NCBI GenBank assembly: GCA_026874595.1
Contig: CM049307.1
Span: forward strand, 22,481,079 to 22,545,078
Source: Sipunculus nudus
Taxonomy: Eukaryota > Annelida > Sipuncula > Golfingiida > Sipunculidae
DNA: 64,000 nt
Direction: 5' to 3'
Translations under genes and position numbers: made by a program
Shown here: piece after piece, positions 1 to 13,256 of the stretch
How the letters are laid out: each line of letters starts with the position of its first letter
How positions within the stretch are numbered: the first letter of the stretch is position 1
The notes under the pieces: model-generated
What the model was told of the DNA's origin: nothing
Databases searched by the model: none
The model's input: only the letters and a program-made list of their open reading frames with translations

Positions 1-47
1 CTAGTACACGCGGATCCACCGCGCCCATTTGTGAAATGTCAACTCAC

Positions 48-2232
48 CTCCTCTCCCACCAGGAAGCCGGTCGTTGTGTTGTTGTTGTTTTCCATGAACC
101 TCTCCAGGTTACCCATCACCTTTGGTATCATTTCTCCACGAAGAGCGGACATAAGGGAGGACTGAAAGGAGATCTAGCGAAATAAATACGATGGTCACGA
201 GTGTGAATGTTTTCGGCCCAATGAATGGTGATCTTAATTGGCGGGTGGTCTCATTAGATAGGTGTTATAGACAATTCCACTGTATAGGCAATTACAAGAA
301 GTCACTGTCATGTTAATAAATATTGAAACCATAATATAAGTGATACATTACAAAACTTATTTTCATACTACCTGCCAAACCTGGCAAACCAAATTCTTTT
401 TTTGGGAGACAAGCGGATGATAATTATCTTTCAGACAAATATAAAGTACCCACTGCATATGAAATCCTGATGACCATGTTGTGATACATGCTTTTACAGT
501 CATAGTTTCCGGTTCGTCTTAACCAAAAAGACTGGCTTGTAGTAACCGGGGTATTTCGCAGAATATAATTATCTATATGTAATAATCAACAACTGTTAAA
601 ATAAAGAGAAACCTCAGATAAAACGTCCATATGCAGACATCTAAAATGTAGAGTATTTGTGTATGTAATAATAAACCATAGTGTCCAAAATATGTGTCAT
701 GTATTTGAGGTATTGGCCATGATAACTTTGATATGCACGATGTGAGGACTATGATTTTGGGTGCGTTTCTTTACACATTTATGCGGGACTAGCACTGAAA
801 AGTCCAGCTATTGTTTTCTCATCAATCCCCTTTCCTTAAGTGCGGATTGTGAAGAATTGTTAACTCAAAATGTGCTTGATTATTTCGGTGGCAAAAAACA
901 TTAATATTAGGCGATGGTTTGTAGCATGAAACTAATTATTTCCACCTTAATTTATTTATATGAAAAGGGGTTGTCCGTGTGCGAATCCCCGTGAAGATCT
1001 CGCACGGACAGATTAGGGCATGTATGGAAATGCACACTTTGTTTTTGTATAAAGGTTTCAGAGGTTTATCTATTTGTTTTATACACGTGAAATGTTCTGT
1101 TGAAATACTGGTGTTTCTCTAACCGGAGTTACCTTTGTGGCCTCGTCTTTTTCAAAGATGCATTTATACAAGGCTGTCAGCAGATCCTGCATGGCGTCCA
1201 CCGCTGAGTCACACAGCGCCTGATCCTCGACCGTTTTACCTGCCAATCCTAGAAAAAAAATTTAGACAGGAAAAATCTTTATCACAGATAAAGCAACATG
1301 GAAAATCAGAGATCTGGCATATTAAGAGGGGCGGTTAAATGTAATTAAATAATAAACGTTCATGATCCATAAAGTATACAGTTTAATCTATCCATATTAT
1401 TACGCAATTATATATAATACTTATATAAGAACTTGACTAATTATATTGTATCTACCTGTTTCATTGGCGGCGTACCTAGCGATGGTCAGACTCTCTGCCA
1501 ATGGCTGACCTCCTACCTCCAGCACAGGTAACGTTCCAAACACCGTGTCTGTAGAATGAGAAAAAGACATAATCAATTTTGATATCATCTCACATGGGTA
1601 CATACAGAAATCCAATTTATTACAGAAAAAAAAATAAATCCTATAATGGATAATTCATATAAAAGCGTATATGGGTTGAATATTTAATACGTCAATTAAT
1701 CAGCTGAAATCGAACACACTTCTTCAGGGAGAACTTCCATTTACTCTCAAAGTGAGCAATTCCTTTTTATCTTACGGTTATACACTGCAATGGTCCCAGA
1801 TCTCTTTTCATCTAACCGTTGTTTTGTATAGCTGTTTTGTATTCTCTGGGTTTGACCACCAGGGTGAGCGCAAAGTAAAAAAGTAAAATCAGACCAAGGA
1901 CAGAGTGGTATCGCATTGTGTATCCAGCTCCAAATTTTAAACATGCAACACCAGCTTTCGAGACCGAACAGTTACTGCCAGTATTATATATAAAACTTAA
2001 AACTACTACGGTCTGCTTTGCACTTGATTTGAATAACGCATGCAGAGTAGGGGGGGGGGAAGAAACTTTGTAGGTCTTTGTAATGTTTTGATTTACCTTT
2101 TTTCTTCTTTGGCCAGTCTTCAAATTTGATCCGACAGTCTTCGTAGGACACCTTCCCTTGAGCGAATATAAGTCTTATGAGCTCTCCTCGGCCTCTGATC
2201 GGAAAGTACATGAGTTTGTATTTGGGTTTCGG
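48..2232 (-). CDS. GST domain 5, truncated by the window edge
   Basis: Second half of exon 2097-2394, exons 1456-1548, 1133-1248 and 48-161. Motifs are YFPIRGRGELIRLIFAQ, LPVLEVGGQPLAESLTIARY, GLAGKTVEDQALCDSAVDA and GFLVGEE. The last exon is 114 nt instead of 111, adding one codon in an Asn/Thr-rich loop (ENNNNTTTG). The donor (gtgagt) at 47-42 is intact, so the protein continues to at least one more exon left of the window: either a terminal C-half or another junction exon to a sixth domain. Confidence 0.86.
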
Positions 2233-5200
2233 GAAGTCATCTGCTGGCCTTGTGTTTAACCACTCTTTTACATTTGGTAAACTGGAGATTCTTTCTTGTA
2301 AGTCTGATAACTGTGGGAACTTTTCCAGCGCGTTTGGAACCAGTGGCGACATCTGATCTGTCACGTTGAGGAAACACAGATCTGCCCACGTCACCTTAAA
2401 GAATATATTAAACAGGATAAACCTGGTAATTAATGTAAAGGGCAAACAAAGTGTAAGTTCAGTTCTTAGGGAATATATATATACACAGACAAATCAGCTA
2501 AGGTTTTTGGGTATATACATATACAAAAGGAACAGCAGACGGTAGGTTAGAACGCAGATGTAGCATATCCTATTATTTCAAAATGACCCTTTTTGAAAAT
2601 TTCAGAACCCTGATGGTTACAACGAGAGGCGTGGTTCGTTCTGGAACAGGTTTTTCGATGCATTTCTGTTGTAGTAATCATGAAGATATAGGTTCCTTTG
2701 TGGAAGGCCGATGTTCCGACTTTGCGTCACTATAACATTGTTCTGATGCCTGGCATGAAAGAGTCCATATCTCTACACTAAACATTTAGCTTAAATATTT
2801 TAACAAATCATAATTTTTTCTGCTTAAGGACTATTAAAAATAAGTTAATTTCTGCAATTCTCACCTCCTCTCCAACCAGGAAGCCATTCGTACTGCCATT
2901 TTCCTCCATTAACCTCTCCAGGTTACCCATTACCTTTGGCACCTGCCCCTCACTAAAGGCCTTCTTTAACGATGCCTGAAAAGAACATATAGGGGAAAAA
3001 TGTAGGTTTACAATCAAAATGAATAAAAAATGAAAATAAATTAAGGTCAATTATATATATATTTAATGAACAGTACAACTTCTGTTTTGTTTTTGACACT
3101 GTTGTTGTAAACAACCTTATGTTTAAACCGTGGCATAAACTCGATCTAAGACATGTAATCTTCGGCTGTATATAATCCATGGAAAAAATGATATTTAGAA
3201 TCAACTTTTACTAAATAAGGTGAATACTACCATCTGTAAATACGTTATACTGAAATATCGATATATATATAGAAGAACTAGAGACCCAACCTGATAATAA
3301 TAAACAAAGCTAAAGAATAAGCGGCCAGGCCACAACTGGCAGCACGGGTTAAGATTACAGGTTTTTCGTTTTTGTGGTATTTTCTCTCATTTATCGATCC
3401 ATTACCTTTTTGATTTCGTCTTTTTCAAAGAGACATTTGTACAATGCGTCCAACAGGTCCTTCAAAGCATCGACGGCAGAATCGCAAAGCGCTTCTTCCT
3501 CGGGGGTCTGACCAGCTAGACCTGGAAACGGAAATGTGGCAAAACTACCAAATAGCTGATGTACCGGTTTACCCAAACGCAGGGATTCTCTACCCCCTAG
3601 TAAAGGGGTTTGAATGTGACTGAACTGCAGATTGACTAGTTTTTTTGTTAAAATCCTGCCACAAAAGGCGCTCTAAATGGGAATCATACCTTCCAGTTAC
3701 TTAGGTAAACCCCGAATCCACGGTACCCTAAGCTCTAGAAAAGAACGTTCACAGGAAGTGAATTTAAATGGTACCCATTTGGCCCTTACGGCGTACATAC
3801 ATGACAAGACCATGGGTTCATCAAATAGACAGACCGATAAAGTGTGTTCACCTTTTGCATAAGCTAAGCACATAATTGTAAACAAAGGAAAAGACAAAAA
3901 AGCAGTACAGGGAAATGTTCTTAATACAAATAAGCAATAATAATAATAATTGTCCTTACTAATGTCCTCGAATCTGACAATGTATGCGTTAAAACACTTA
4001 TTATAGCGTATAACTGTTTCAAATAGAAGGATATAATTATTACTCAAGCTTATGCTTAAACTGACCTGTTTCCTTGGCGGCGTACCTAGCGATGGCCAGA
4101 CTCTCTCCCAATGGTTTTCCTTCTACCTCGAGTACAGGTAACGTTCCAAACACCGTGTCTGTACAAACAGGAAGATTTAAGGTGGTTAAAAATTATTTTT
4201 ATAATCCTGACAAGAAATATATGATATATATAAATCATTAATATAAACATGAATCATGTCAATTACTCCTTACACAAACATTATAAATATCATTAAAAAT
4301 GGTAAACGTGTGAATTATGAATAGCCATGATGTTTCTTTAAATATGGGGAGATATATAAATAGCCCTGCTTGTACATTCTAGCTGGAGAGACTACATGAT
4401 GACATTGAAAATTACGTTTACTCAGAATCGAAGCATGACTTAAAATTTCCGATCTTCGGTCGGCTGCTCTACCACTGACCTACCAGACAGCAACAACTAT
4501 TTTATATTTCGGTTTCAGGAACCGGTCAAGTTACGTCACAGTAGTGACGTCAGAGTTTTTCCTGCAATGCACGTCGACCCTGTTGACAGGTTCGCCAACT
4601 GCGTTGTTTCGGAAGGTAAGATGTGTGTTACAATAAGTGCTATAGTAGCCCTTTTTTATTATGCGCATAGGCACCCCCTGTGGATCCGCTTCTGACATAT
4701 AACACTATGGAACTTAGCTGTAGGTGCCAGTTTTATGCTTTAAAATAAATATATACCAGAGAGTAGCGGCCGAAATTGAGGACGTCTTGCTCATTAATTT
4801 ACCTTCTTTCTTTTTTGGCCAGTCTTTGAATTTGATCCTGCAGTCTTCGTAAGCTACCTTTGCTTGTGCGAATACAAGTCTGATCAGCTCGGCCCGGCCT
4901 CTGATAGGGAAGTACATGAGTTTATATTTAGGCCTTGAGAACATGTCCGCTGGCCGCTTGTCAAGCCACGTCTTCACGTTTGGAAGACTGCTCACTCTGT
5001 GCTGCAGGGCCACCAATTTTGGACTTTTTTCTAGTATATCTGGAACCATAACTGACAGCTGATCCGTCATGTTGAAGAAACACAGATCCGCCCATGTTAC
5101 CTTAAACAAAGGACACACCAGCATTCTTAGAAAATAAGGTGACCCCATCAGCAAGTAATATGGATTCTTTAGCACACAGCTAATATATGATATGACCTGG

Positions 5201-6996
5201 GAAACGCAAACTCATTGACTGTGTTATTAACAAGATATATAATCCTGAAATCACGTATTGATGGCTAGGTTCAGTAAAACTAAACCCGAACTGTGCCATG
5301 AATTTGTTGACAAGATATAACTTTGCATTATGTAAAGTATGCTTCATTAATCTTTTATTCATTTCCAATTGAAGGTTTGTTAGGCTCTACTCAGTTGATA
5401 CGTTTCCTATATAGACCGCATAGTCTGAGGATGCCCTCACCTCGTCGCCAATCAGGAACTCGCCTCCGGTGCTGTTTTCAGCCATGAACCTCTCCAGATT
5501 TCCCGTGACTTTAGGTATCTGTTCTTCACGTAATGTCTTTAAAAGTAAAGCCTGAAAAATACAAGTTGTATATGAACATAAATTACAGACTTATAATTTA
5601 TGGCATTCATTACAGAACTTTGACACAGGTTCCAACGTTTATGGATTCTTTACCTCTGAAATGAATTATTAACGGGCACAGAATTTTTCATCCAGTGGTG
5701 GACCCAGAATTTTGGAAGAGAGGGTTTTACCGTTATTACCGACGGACTACTTCCCATACAGATGGTCCACAAGTTCAAGCAGGGAGGTCAAGCCTTAAAT
5801 ACTAGGTATTTTCTCCCTTGAAAGTGGGTCCCTCCTGGGTTCAGTACCTTTCTTTCTTCGTCTCTTTCCATGTAACATTTGTACCCGGCAATCAGCAGGT
5901 CCTGCATGGCGTCCACCGCGGAGTCACACAGAGCCTGCTCCTCCGGTGTCTTACCGGTCAGACCTGTAAAAAGTAAGGGAAAAAAACTTAGTGGACTTGA
6001 CACAATGATAATTCAGTCATACTACATGTCCTTAACAAATGGTCAGGTATCGTCTCACTTTTCAATTAAGGATTATACGTGGTGTCATTATTATTATTAT
6101 TATCACACATAGGCGCAAACTGGTTGGACGTTTGTTCTAAAACATGGAAACTCGTTGGGTATAAATTATCATTGCAACTTTCATTCAACTAATCTCTCGT
6201 TATACTGACCTGTTTCATTAGCTACGTATCTGGCGATGGTCATACTCTCGGCAAGCGGCTGTCCGTCTACCTCCAACAACGGTAACTGTCCTAATGCACT
6301 CTCTAAAATAAAAAGGAATGCAAACAAAGTCGTGTCTGAATATCTCGTCCTTATAAAGTCATGGGCTTCAAATGCGACTCTTCAACGCACAAAATATTGG
6401 GTCAACAAAGCGACACGTGCTGCCATCTGGCGATAAAATGTATTACTAATTCATTTAATTATTTGCCACAAAAGTGTAATGGAAGCGTGGTCCAAGAAGC
6501 GTAATTCCGGTCTTCACTTTGCTGATACATGTTCCCTTGCCATCAAACACCAGGTAGAATCTCGTTCATATGATTCCTTATCCAGCCCTGACAGGTTTAT
6601 TTGATACCGCTAGTGTCATTAATTGCTGAAGGGCAGTGTCAGAGTAGGTACCGACGTCCGTAACTCGGATACTCAAGGTATAACCATTGAAACAATTTAT
6701 TTATAAATTTGTTCGATATATTTTGTAACCAACGGCTTGGCAGGTAAAATACAGATGTTAATTGTTTAATAAATACTTTAAATAAGTATAAGTGTTTGAA
6801 AGCAGCCATGAAAGACTTCTGTTTATATTTATCACTAACCACCAGAGCAGAAACGTGCAAAGATCTCCCCTTTAAATGAAGTGTATTATTATTTCAACAA
6901 CCAGAGTCATAAAGATATTTTTTTTTTCAGAAGATGTAAAATTTTTATTAAATGGTTTCAGGTGGTCACATGCATCTAATTTTTTAAGCAGGCACC

Positions 6997-7063
<67 letters not shown>

Positions 7064-10000
7064 ATAACGATAACCTGCATGAGTAAGGTTACTTTGTCAT
7101 ATTTAATTGTAAGACATACGTAATCAAACAGCACTATATTGTGATTAATATGAACTTGTGTAATATAGCTGTTACTCCCTCGGCTAATGTCAATACATTT
7201 ATTACCAAAGGGTATTATTTATATTATTCCCTAGCAGTCCTTGCCCCTTAATGATATTGGAGGCACTCAGGAAGGAAACAACCCATCTGGCACCTAACAT
7301 AAAAAGGTGTAATTAATGTATGATCACTTGGAAGCAAGAATAAAAAAAAATCCAAAAATATTATCGTTGAGCTTGTGGTGTATTGATTTAAATTTACCAT
7401 ACTAATTTATTTCTTATCTTTAACAGTCTAGTTCTACACTTGTCCAAACTACACCTGCTAGCTAACAATATTTTCATAATGAACAAAACCAATACCTTCT
7501 TTCATTTTGGGCCAGTCCTGGAATGGTATCCTGCAGTCTTCGTATTCTACTTGACCTTGTGCGAATATAAGTCTCGTGAGCTCGGCTCTGCCTCTCAGCG
7601 GGAAGTACGATAACTTGTATTTGGGTTTGGCCTGACCCCCTGCCGGCCGGCTATCTGTCCACGCCTTTATGTTTGGTAAGGCCCCCACTCTCTCGTACAG
7701 TGACTGGAGCTTCGGGTACTTGTCTAGCATTTTTGGGAAGTAAGTCGACGATTGGCCGACAAAATCGAAGAAAACCAGGTCAGCCCATGTGACCTATTAA
7801 CAAAAATTTTTAACAAATAATAATTAAATTGGTTTGTCTGTATATAATAAAATATTTAATCCAGTTATACACCTACATTTTCTGTAGAATTAACGTGATC
7901 TTTGGATTACCCTGCCTACATATCAATAAGCTGTAGGTCATTCCTGTTCAGAAATTTTCCCATAATGCCTCTGTGATAAATGCACGAGCTTGTATATCTA
8001 CAAGTCATTAGTAAACACGATACACGGACCAATGTTGACAGAAAACTAGATGTGTCGGAACGACACGAATGCCCCCGCCTGGGGCAAATTAGAAACATTT
8101 GTAAAATTTTGAATTTTTTTTTAAGTTCAGGAGGTGTCGTATGGTCAAAAGTAGGTCAACAAGGGCAAAGGCAAACTCAATCTGTAACGGGTCATTATCA
8201 AGCAACACACCAAAAATCATGCCAGTTTATGCAGGCATCGTGATAAAAAGTCCATACATGTGCATTTTCCATAAAAATTTCTGTCTTTCATGAAATTTTC
8301 TATGTTTAGGGGCCGTAAAACAATCAAAAGTAGGTCAACTGGGACGAAACGCAAACTCGATCTGTAACTGGTCAATATCTGCCCACACACCAAAAATCAG
8401 GCCAATATCTGCAGGCATTGCGAAAAAAATTCCGTACATGTGTATTTGTCATGAAATTTCATATTTTTCATGAAATTTTCTATGTTCAGGAGCCGTAAAA
8501 CGTTCAAAAGTAGGTCAACCGGGACGAAACGCGAACTCGATCTGTAACTGGTCATTATCTGCCCACACAAAAAAAAATCGTGCCAATATCTGCAGGCATT
8601 GCGAAAAAAAGTCCGTACATGTGTATTTGTCATGAAAATTTCTATTTTTCATGAAATTTTCTAAGTTTAGGAGCCGTAAAACAGTCAAAAGTAGGTCAAC
8701 TGGAATAAAACGCGAACTCGATCTGTAAATGGTCATTATCTGCCTACACACAAAAAATCAGGTCAATATCTGCAGGCATTGCGAAAAAAAAACCGTACAT
8801 GTGTATTTGTCATGAAATTTCTATTTTTCATGAAATTTTCTAAGTTTAGGAGCCGTAAAACGGTCAAAAGTAGGTCAACCGGGACGAAATGTGAACTCGA
8901 TCTGTAACTGGTCTATATCTGCCCACACACCAAAAATCAGGCCAATATCTGCAGGCATTGCGAAAAAAGTCCGTACATGTGTATCTGTCATACACTTTGT
9001 GGCGGGGGCATAAAAAACACGTATCCTTAGGTTGTTGGTTGTATGCATGAGGGCGAAAGTTGAAAGGTCACTAGTTCCAAAGCGTTCTGTACAAAATCTG
9101 ATTCGCCTGACCGCACTGAATGTGCATGCTGAGATTATTTTTGTGAATGTAGATAAAACCAAAATGAACAGCATGCTGAGCCATGAACCTATCCTGAAAA
9201 AAAAAGCTTGAGATTAATACCGACCTCTCAATTGTCGGGCACTAAAATTATTTGAAAATAGTTTTAGGGACGACCTCAAAAACATGTTGTCCTATATACT
9301 TACATCGCTGCCGACCAGAAAGCCGTCTCCTCCCTGGTTCTTCAGTAGGAATGCTTCCAAGCTGGAGAGTGCGGAAGGTAGAACCTCCTCTACGAATCTC
9401 TTCATCAGACTTTCCTGGGGAAAGTTTTAATACAGACTCTTAAGGGTTAACTATATATAGACCAAACGGCTAACTGTAGAAAATACATAAAGCTTATATG
9501 TCTACTACCAATACACACTATGAAAACTTAGGGTAAGTACGGTAGGATAAGACAATATTCGTTTTAGTGGTGGGAGTCGGTTCCTTTTTCATTATCAATA
9601 ATCGGTTTTGGCTAACCGATCGATGATCGATTATTAATCAGTTCAGACAAATAAAAAGAAATATGCAATTATCTGTGAAATTGTACTATCTTAACCCAGC
9701 CCGAATGTCTTAGTAATTCTACCTTAGGAAAAGAAGTCTTTTTTTTAAATTTTCTTATTATTACTAAGTTGTGCTATTCAATGTTTCAGTTTAATGAATT
9801 ATAATAATCAAGAATTAAACCACAGTCCAGGGCATCTACTTGCTGGCCCCAATGAATACACCTGCGTATCATTTTAACTTCACCACAAGCAAGGACTTTC
9901 GTTTTATAACAATTATGACAAATGCCGACAGGCATACTGGTATACAACCCCGCCAGGAAAATTACAGGCCTGTATATTTTTTTATAAAAATTAAAAAAAA

Positions 10001-13000
10001 GTAATTGAAAGCTAATATATCATGCGGCAACGGCACCTGGCATCAGTTGAAGAGATTATTTCTAAGAGAATTCCGCAAAATTTGCAAAGACCTGGAGAAT
10101 TTTGGAGCATTTTTACGCCATATCGCCCATATTTTGCAATGAACATCTTGTTAGATAACTCCCCGCTAATTCTGCAGCTCCCTGCCAGTTTACCGAGGTT
10201 TAATTTGTCCTCCATTCTCTCATCTACCGTGTCATACTCAGTTAGATACGGAGGTTATTTCGGAACACAGACTCATTATATGAAGCGCGGAATGTTGTAA
10301 AAAATGGAAGAATAATTTTTGCCTATAACGTAAAGACATTCTGGAAAAAAAACAATCATGAGTATGATGTAATCGATAGTTGCCTTTGGTAATCGAGCGC
10401 TTGAAAGTGGCAGTAAACCGACTGACTTTCGAAAACAATCGATTATCGGCCCACCACTAATTCGTTTTGAATAATTTTGTTACAGAATTTTACGTCTAAT
10501 TGATTAAAACCTTTTTGAAACTTTAATATTAGAGCCAGATTCTGTTACAAATAGCAGTGAACAACATTTTCATTAACTTCACTCTGTGCATGAAATAGGA
10601 CCTAATTTAGTACTGGTGCTAATGTGAATAAAAGGAGTGAATCCAGTCAGATTGTTAGTTTTAGTTATTTCACTCCTACCCAGTTGAGTCAAAGGACAGC
10701 TTTCTTATATCCTCAGCGGTTATTTTCGTCCCTGTATGTGATGCGATATGCATAACTGTCACCTGTTGCTAACAGATCATAAAAATGCACTTTAGATATT
10801 ATATATCATACCTTTCTTTGTTCATTTTCTTCAGATCTGGCTTTTATGACAGATTTGATGACGTCCTTGATCGCGTCAACAACAGAGTCTGCAAGAGCTT
10901 CCTCTTCCGGAGTCTTCCCAGCTAGACCTACATTTTATAAAAACATTCTGTTGAAATTTAGTAGTAACACACTATATAATCCAGTCTGGTTGATATCAGG
11001 TCTCCTGTACTCGTGTTAAACATCTTTCTACGGTATATATGTAGTAACTGAGTGGATATAATTACATTTTATGGCATGTGGCATGCGGACCCTTTTGTTA
11101 CAAAGGATAAAATCAGATCTGGTAGGAAAGTATAACTATAGGGTATTAATGTTTTGTATCATTGAACTATTTAAACATATTTTTTACACATTTTATTCCT
11201 GAAATAAAATCATACAATACACATGTCACACATTATTGTACACAATCACATCAGATACAATATATACAAAGCACATTGCTTGGATATTATTCCAACTATA
11301 CTTCAAATTTTCAGTCCTTCTTATTTTTATATGCAGAATATACATATATTCCAATGGTCTTAGCAGAATACATTTACCCCCTGCGTTATCTTTCAATTTT
11401 AAAACTACAATGCTAATGTGTGTTAAAAATGCTTTCTTATTTTTCCCATTTTTCTAAATGTGCAGTAATCTTATATTTTTGTTTTGCTATTATATGTTCA
11501 ATTTGCTCTGTATATCAATCTCTTAAAATCTGGCTTTTAATTGCTATAAACTATTTATACATATTTAAATTTTACCTGTTTCTTGTGCTGCAAACCGAGC
11601 TATGGCGGTGCTCTGACCGACAACCTGGCCGTCTGCGACCAGAGCCGGTACTGACTGCCACGGCATGTCTGTGTGACGAATATTAAGCCATATAGTATGA
11701 GAGGGAAAACGTGTGATTTTTTGCATTAACAGTACCGTAAATGAATTTCTAAATATTCATCTGAAGTCAAATTAAAGCATATTTTTATTAAAATTTTATT
11801 TCAAAAATGAAGTATTATATGCCCTATAAATGTTTAAGTATACCATGTTGATCAATTTCTATATATTCTCCGTCCATATAATCTGTAAATGTTCTAACCG
11901 ATTCTTAGAAACTTAAACTATGTTCGATTACCAAGTGCGTAAGGCTATGCCTTAAGTTGTACGGTAGATGAAAATAAAATCTTCTAAGACAATGCAATAA
12001 TGGTATTACAATGAGCATTTTAAAATATACATAGAGCCGATTTTTATAATTGCAAAGATCTCAACTGTTCATGCGTTTGTTATTTTGTGAACTTTTCATG
12101 TTTTCTTTTCAGCAGCTGCATGTCCTTTTCAGTGTAGTGGTCTAATTAATTACACTTTAAAATCCGATCAAATATGAACGTAAATTAGCAGAAGCACTAA
12201 ACTAATTAACGCATGTGCTATACATTATACATTATTTATTTTTCAATCATACAATGAAATGTGTCATACCTTAAATATCTGGTATCAACACGAATATTCC
12301 AATTCAAAACAAATTCCTGAAAAAAACCCCAAGAGGTATTCGACAATAAATTAATAAGTACCGTCTTTTATTTTCGTCCAGTATTCCCTGTTCATCCGTT
12401 GATCAATAAAGGGTACGTCTGCTTGGGCAAAAATAAGTCTGGTGATTTCCCCATAGCCTTTAGCGTCGAAGTAGATTAATTTGTACTTCAAGGCGCCAGA
12501 GTAAAAGGCATCCATAGGCCGTCTGGATATCCACTCCTTGATTCTAGGCAAGCTTTCGACCTTGTTAATCAACTCCTTCAGGCCTGGGTGCTTTGCCAGG
12601 ACGTCATCCACGATACCAATCATTTCGAGAGATTCGTGGACAAGTAAATACAAGTAAAGGTCGGCCCAAGTAACCTAAAAAATTGGTGGAAAAACAGTAA
12701 ACAATCATTGATAAAAAATTACAAACCTGATTTTCGTTTAGTATCATTATAAGCTTTCAATAGTTACTTACCGATATCATATCATGTTTTTTTTTAATTA
12801 ACTACATAAAGGAAGTGTTGTCCCGGTTTAGAACTTATATATGCCGATGTGTGGTAGCACATCTGTCTCAACTTCAGAAGTTTAAATCTATGGTGCTAAG
12901 CATTTCAAGATCATATATCCAGCAAGTGTTTATTAAACTTCAGACACGGTAGGGGTAAATCATACACTGCATGGCGAAGGTACACGCTCTCTTATTGTTG

Positions 13001-13215
13001 TCTAGTTTCTGACAGCTAGACATGTATGCAAATGATAACGTATGTATTTGACTATGTTTCGTACTAATACAAGAACGATACTTACATCTGAACCAACCAG
13101 GAATCCGCTGTTGGACGAGTTAGCTTGAAGGAAGCGTTCCATATTTGTCAAAAATGGAGCCAGGATGTTCTCAAGAAGTACACTTTGCAGCAGTACCTAT
13201 AATTAAAAAATGTTT

Positions 13216-13256
<41 letters not shown>

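Noticed and set aside
8397-9174. Several minus-strand frames with 'HVRTFF.NACRYW' repeats
   Set aside because: They are translations of the ~180-bp monomers of the family 3 element.
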